A DNA stretch of 64,000 bases. Source: Anseranas semipalmata (Eukaryota > Chordata > Aves > Anseriformes > Anseranatidae). Position 1 is the stretch's first letter, and the number at the start of each line of letters is the position of its first letter. Location: contig VXAA01003297.1 of the NCBI GenBank assembly GCA_013399115.1, forward strand, positions 235,420 to 299,419, given 5' to 3'. Under the pieces are notes generated by a model. That model was not told the origin of the DNA. It was given only the letters and a program-made list of their open reading frames with translations, and ran no database searches. Below, one piece after another: positions 54,801 through 60,800 of this stretch. The position numbers were made by a program, and so were the translations under genes.

Positions 54801-57800
54801 CAGTCCTGCCCTTATCTTCATGCACATGCCCTTCCCCATATAACCCTTCCAGCAAAGGGGAGAGGGCAAGGTAATGGGGTGATATGCTGATCCCAACTCT
54901 CAAGCATGAAAAAGGTGGATTTTTTTTTCAGCAAGTGCCCCAGCTTGTACCTACCCAAGTACCTACCCAAGAAGCCTTCCCCTCACTGCACAGCCCTTGC
55001 CACTCTCCCCACAAGCTTGTCCCCTTGGATATTCCTTTCTCTCGCACGCAGGTGCCCAGCAGCTCCAACCTCAATATAGTGGCTCTCAGTATTTCAAAGG
55101 GGAGATGTCCTTGCTAGCATCTGAATAAGCCTTTGAAACATGAAGCCCTTCCCAAACAGATTCAGCTTAAGGACAATAAACGATTTCAAAATAATGGGCT
55201 TTTTTTTTCCTCCTCCTCTTAGCACCTTTCAAAGCTGTTCTAATTCTGTTCCCCTTTATCACTGAGCCCTTCTCAGTGATGAAGCCTATTTTCCCTTCAG
55301 CTTCTGTACATGGCCTTGGAAAGAAAAACAATGCTTCATTCAGATCTCTTCACCTTCCCCCAAGGATTTCTGTAGTCCGTGATCTCTTGCATGTTTTCAC
55401 TGATGAGGGTATGACTGGGAATCCGAATTCTCCTCCAGTGTGCTCTCCTGCCCTCTTCCCCCTCAGCACCACACGACACTCACAGGCTTGTCTGTTCAGT
55501 TATCCCCCTCGGCTTGCCCTGAGTGAGGCAAGGTTGGGAGCTGGATACCTGCTATGCATTTCTGAAATGCAAATTGTGACACTGCCTGGTGCGTTGCAAC
55601 TTCTGATGTCTCCACAAACAACAAACACTTAAGACAGGAGACATCTTCTCTCTAGGTGACAAGCAGAGAAGCTGAGGGCAACATGATGCCCTCAGCTGGG
55701 TCATGATGTAAGCCTGGGGTGGAATCCTGAGGGGGTTCAGGTTTCACATCACCAAGCCCTGTCCCCACAGGGAATTGTTTGCTGTGATCTCCCACCAGGT
55801 GACTGAAAAGGGGAGGAGTGGGAGGACAGGAAAGTTCCGAGATGGCTTGTAAATGAGCTATCCACGTCAGCTAGCTGAGCAGGGAGACCACAAGTGTCAG
55901 ACACGGAATCAGACAGAGCCAGAAGGAGACCATTGACGCAAAGCCCCAACATAGGAGTCCTGTTCAGTCCTAAGACTGAGCCGTACTTTGGTTAAGCTGA
56001 TCCCAGCCTTGTTCAGCCTAAGGCTTGATCCCTGTTTCTATAATATCTAATAAAATCTGACAGGTGCTAGAGATGCTGACTTGCCTATTATTTTTATTGC
56101 TTATTCCTGAATATCCAGCTTGTCTTCTGAAGCTCACATGTGTAAGCACGGGGCACTTCAAGGAAGCCTAAGTGTTGCAATGTGGATGCAAACCTGAGAG
56201 TTCAGAAGAGCCTGAAGGTTTCTCTAGTCCAGGAGTGTCACCAGTGGCCAAGTAGCTGAAGTGGTGACACGGAGAAAGCTGGACTTCAAGCAGGAAGTCC
56301 TAAGTGGAACACTGATCTGAGAAGTGAAAGCAGGCCTTCCTTAATGTCACCTCCCTGGCCTCCGGCAGAGCTGAAATCTATTTACAATTTGCTGAATACA
56401 CAAAATGTTTTTACCGGGTTGTTCTGCAAGACCACTCAGAGCACCAGAGTCAGCTGGTGCTCTTCCCCTCAGGAACCATGTCAATGCAGGAGTCCTAGAA
56501 AATGCTGGGAACGTATCCAGGTGGTGGAGCCTTCTTCCTGCCTGATGAGCTGTAACAGGTAATGCCCTTATGCAGGTGCTTGAAGATACCTCTGTGAGGG
56601 AGGGAGAATTCATAGATGAAAGCACAGCTCTGAGGTGGAAGCTGTGGAGATCCAGCCCCAGAAGAATGAGTTTGAGCCAAGGCTAAGAGGTATGTGGAAA
56701 AGCAAAGAGCCAAGGCTTGAAGTGTGACTGTCAGAGCAATCCTGTTTAGAAAGACAGGCCTTTCAACCATAGAGAAGGAGGGCAGGATAAAGGCCACAAG
56801 GACTGTGCTTCATAAGACTTGAAGAGGGTATGTCATTGCTATAAGAAGACTAGGAGGGAAAATGACACCAAGTGACAGCAAGTTCTCACTGTGGTTTTGC
56901 TAAGTGCTGCAACAGCACCCTGGAAAAATGCATTACATGTTCAAAGAAAGTAACAGAAATGCTAAATCCTTTCTTGGTGTAACTCCACTAAAGGCAATGG
57001 CATATCTAGCATAAGGCTCCTCTGTTCTGAGCAGTCCCCAGAGTAAGTTGAGGTTCATGTGCTCCTGTGTTTGATGGAAATAAACCTACATGGCTTCTGC
57101 AAATGAGGAGGGCGTGTCTAGAAATGTCAATGACACTCTGCAGTAAAATCTCAGGTGGAGTGTTTAATTGAGGGTTTTCAGCTGCCTGCAAATTCCGAGA
57201 CAAAGTTTGAGTCACTGGAAATCCACATGAGGTGAGCCAACTCTGGAAGGATGCTCCTGTTTCAAAATCAAAAATATGCTGACAGAATTTATATAGTTTG
57301 GAGCTGGGGCTGGAGGGGATAGTTTTTGGAATTTGCCGATAGGAGATGGGTATGCCCACCTCAAAGGTTAAACACTGACTGCACAGCCCTTCCTGGCTCT
57401 GGGAGAGACTGCATGTGAGGCTGGGAGTAAATTCGGTGCTGAACTACTTGTTATACAAATATGGTTATCCTGGCCATGCTGCTCAAAGTGAAAATGCAGG
57501 TAGGTCCTAAATAGGTGTTGCATGGTGGGAGATCTGAAGAAATAACATGGGAAATAATTGTTTCCTGGATTTACAAAAAGCAGTGGATGTTTGATTTGAC
57601 TCTGGAGATAGAGCTGGGAGGAGCTTGCCTCCCATCCTGTGCAGTCATATCTCTAGCCTGTCTCTCCTTGGGGCTCTCCAGCCTCAAAGTAAGAACAGCA
57701 TTCCTCAAGGTATATTTCACCTCTGCGGTCCTGGCTCATGCTTCAGCCCAAGGAAACAGATCACTTTTCTGTTTTTCTTTCCTTGTCTTTCCCTTGTGCT

Positions 57801-60800
57801 GGTAGAAGGCCAGAAGGCAGGGAGAAACAGGGAATACCATGAAGATTCATCTTTTTCATAAGCTCTCCAACCTAAATGGATGAACAGATTTTTCTTTATG
57901 CCACTCCCCATATGTACAGGCTACAGAATTTCTCCCAGACACTGTATTAAGGTTTGTTTGCTCTCAAATCATTGCATGCCAATTTGAATTTAAACTAGAT
58001 CCCATGCCAGGTAAGTCTGTTAATGTTAGTGGGTGACTGCTTCTAGAGATCTGTTTCTAGGAGGGCATGACCACATAGGATAAATAGTAGGTACGGAGCA
58101 GAATCTTAGCTAGGTCCATTCAACAGTCTATCCAAATGCATGTAGGCTTTGAAGATATACACCCAGGTCCTTACTGGCTAAATGACCTAAAACTAAATTA
58201 CATCTACTGTGTATAGATTGTATACTTCCCATAATACATCCTAGGTCTTTCCCTTCTACTTTTGACTTTGGTCCCCATATGGGAAAAGTGCAAGTACAAA
58301 GTGCAAGTCTTCATAAACAAAGGAAATTGTTCATTGTTAGAAACAGGACATTCCCTCCAAAAATATATATATATTTACACATGGGAGGAGGCCTGAGGAA
58401 TGGAAGAGGCAATGGCATCGTTTTTCTCACCTCTCCCTCCAGGCACAGACAACAAACATCCTTACAACAAAACAACCACCTTCAACCTTCACATGTATAA
58501 ATCTACAGGGCTCATAAACTGCTTATGAAGTTCTCATCACTGACACACTGCTCTCCTTCCGTCCCCACCAGCCACAAGTGATCTCACACAGCCAGTTTAT
58601 GTTGGATTGATGACACTTTGGGAGAAGCAGCTCCTTTTTGCTCACAGTGAGGAAGTAATTCAGCATGACAGACCCTGAATCTGACAAAATCTGAATATGA
58701 GACCCTGAATCTGAGAAATCCAGGTGCTGCCAGAAGCCATAAAACAGGAATGACTCAAGAGCTTCAAATGTGCAAAAGACAAAGTAGGAGAAAAGATGCA
58801 GAAATGGTTTTCTGTACTTTTGGACTTACTGTTTTGAAGAATTTACTATGAGAGAAGATGTGTGGATGAGCACATTATCCTACATTGGGTATTGATTCTC
58901 TAGGAATCAATCCTGAGCATATTTCTTTGAATGAAAGAGAAGAACCTGGCTGACAACTGTGTGATCCTCCCACTGACTCTTGGTGAAAAACATTGAGCTG
59001 GATTCCTGAGATTTCAAGAAGAAATCCAGGTACAATAGTTTGCTACCCAGTATCTGTGTTGAACTAACACCTGAACTTTTGTAGGATCTTAGCTTGCAAT
59101 GCTGAGACTCATCAAGCCTTATACTTACAATTATCAGCAAGATAAAGTAGATAAAATTATAGAATGAATGGGCATCCATCACGTAGTACATGATCTCCAC
59201 CCACCCTTCCAGTGTGATCACCTGCAAAGACAAGCAACAAAAAGAGAATCAGGAGGGAAGTGGGCTTCCAGAGTTCATTTGTCAGTGTACACAGGCAGAT
59301 ACTGGCAAGGCTGTTGCAACCCAAGGAAGGTGAGAAACAAAAATTCCTTTCAAGGAGGCCAAATTTCCATTCCAGGAAATCAGCGTGGTACTGCTTGGTG
59401 ACACAGGCATACTGTCAAAGCCTGTGAGATCATGCTAGTCCACAGCAGGAATATTTCATTAAAATAGTTCATTTCCCTGGATCACAGCAGGGGAAAATCT
59501 GCAGCAGGTTTCTGTGCCCCTTGGACTGGACACTGCGTACAGCCAGTGGAAAAGAAAAAAGGCAAGGATTTTAACTTCCATCTGCAACGAGTGCTGGGAA
59601 TTTATATATACATATGTATCTATGTATATATAGACTCCTTTGCTATAGTGATCTGGATTGAAGGGAAAACAGGTACAAGCCAGCCTTGAAGGGTTCCTGG
59701 AACAGCACTACATCCTACCCGTCTTCAGGAACTCCCATTGCGGTAAGCACTTGGTCTCACTTGCTGGAACAGTTGCAATGCCCCTTTCTCTCTGCAGCTG
59801 TATCACACCCTGCAGAAACCATCATGGGAGCAAAGCTCCCAAAGCTTGAGGTGGAAAAAGCCACAGCTAGAGCTTTGTTAGGAAGGTCTTACCTGAAATA
59901 TCACAATCCAGGCATACCCAATATTGTCAAAGTTGATGGCACCCTTGTGCGGGTTAGCGTTGCCTGTACGACACACGTTGTAATACTGGTTCCAGTTGAC
60001 ACACATACCACTGATGTTGAACTCTTGCCGGACTGAGTTGTAGTAATAATAATCGTCCTTGTCCAAACAACACTCGTGGCCCCGCTCCTTCAGGGGCGGG
60101 ATCTCGTGACAGCCCATGATTCCATTGTCTCCTGACAGTGAGCAGATAAAAGGCATCTCATCATCTTCCTCAGGTTGATAGTAAGGGGGCAGCACAATGT
60201 CACCTTGTCTGCAAGGATAAAAAACACAGTCATAATCTTCCCGCAGCACGTTTTCCCATCAGTGATACTGGTGGAGCTCGGAGCTGCCATTCTGACATAG
60301 GGACGGCACTGAGTAAAGGATTGCCAGATTTATTTCCTCAAGAGAAGGTATGGAAGGACAGGGCTCCTGGAAAACAGGGAGTTTCCAGGAGTGAGTCACC
60401 GGTTTTCAGAGCTTTGTCCTCCATCAGAACACCCCAACCCAAATTACACAATCTGCTTGCATGGAGATGAAGAAAAGCTGGAATGCAGACATTTGCATTC
60501 TGATCACTCTCCCCAGTAGCATCAAAGCTAAATCAGATGCAATGATATTAAGGAAGTACATCAGGCTTTAATGTGATGTGCTGATGTATGTAACCATTGA
60601 TGGACATGTTTTATAACATTTGGCATTGAACCCCCTCTGTACTTCCAGTGAAAAGAAAAAAAAATCCAGTTCATGCATAATTAAGATTGCTCAGCCAAGC
60701 CTTAAAATCAGGAATTGCAAAGTTAAAGTTGACTTAACCTTAACTTTGACTCCTCCTTGACAGTTGGCATTATTGGTATAATGGTTCATGACAAGTTCAC

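Noticed and set aside
60717..60748. Inverted repeat AAAGTTAA / TTAACTTT as a hairpin RNA
   Set aside because: Arms of only 8-9 bases in AT-rich DNA; expected by chance.
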